A DNA stretch of 5,136 nucleotides from Luminiphilus sp. (GTDB lineage Bacteria > Pseudomonadota > Gammaproteobacteria > Pseudomonadales > Halieaceae). The translations under genes and the position numbers were made by a program. The stretch is from assembly GCA_029251065.1 (NCBI GenBank), contig JAQXEB010000289.1, positions 1 through 5,136 of the forward strand, in the 5' to 3' direction. The notes under the pieces were generated by a model. The model was not told where the DNA came from and did no database searches. It saw nothing but the letters and a program-made list of their open reading frames with translations. Positions 5,119-5,136 of the stretch are shown in pieces. The stretch's first letter is position 1, and each line of letters opens with the position of its first letter.

Positions 5119-5134
5119 GAGCCATGCGTATAAT
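5106..5134 (+). promoter_or_regulatory. Sigma-70-like promoter pointing off the right edge (likely for smpB)
   Basis: CAGACA (5106-5111) matches four of six -35 bases. A 17-base spacer separates it from a perfect TATAAT (5129-5134). It faces right, so it would serve a gene beyond the window. In related genomes smpB lies next to ratA in divergent orientation, so smpB is the natural target (inference). The -35 falls inside the first codons of the transporter gene, so leftward and rightward expression share this DNA. Confidence 0.55.
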
Positions 5135-5136
5135 GA

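Overview
The window looks like ordinary core chromosome of a gammaproteobacterium. The order recN, fur, bamE, rnfH, ratA matches from memory the pseudomonad layout (grpE, recN, fur, omlA/bamE, rnfH, ratA, smpB). HrcA and a sodium:neurotransmitter-type symporter in this neighbourhood make a marine, oligotrophic lineage such as the OM60/NOR5 (Halieaceae) group plausible. That assignment is an inference from gene order and protein style, not from a marker gene. Base composition and codon use look even throughout, and I see no mobile element, tRNA, rRNA or CRISPR array.

Left part (1-2047): the N-terminal 86 codons of the heat-shock repressor hrcA run leftward off the edge. A 140-base divergent region follows, and then the complete rightward recN (DNA double-strand-break repair ATPase). 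The divergent region holds a perfect 7-bp inverted repeat next to hrcA and a small CTGA/TCAG dyad over a possible recN -10 box.

Middle (2044-2991): fur (iron-responsive repressor) runs leftward, tail-to-tail with recN. bamE (outer-membrane assembly lipoprotein) runs rightward, divergent from fur across a 66-base region. The bamE start is best placed at a TTG at 2524, not at upstream ATG codons.

Right part (2988-5118): a leftward unit reads SNF-family transporter, ratA, rnfH with gaps of 10 and 6 bases, so the three genes are probably co-transcribed and the first two translationally coupled. rnfH ends tail-to-tail on bamE. At the right edge a good rightward promoter (CAGACA, 17 bases, TATAAT) points off the window, most likely at smpB by synteny.

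The gene content links stress and envelope housekeeping: heat-shock control, recombination repair, iron control, outer-membrane assembly and a START-domain protein. I found no undescribed system. The points worth a second look are small: two convergent gene pairs that each share a 4-base double stop, a cysteine-free Fur, an acidic repeat tail on BamE, a transporter inserted ahead of ratA, and candidate operators between hrcA and recN.
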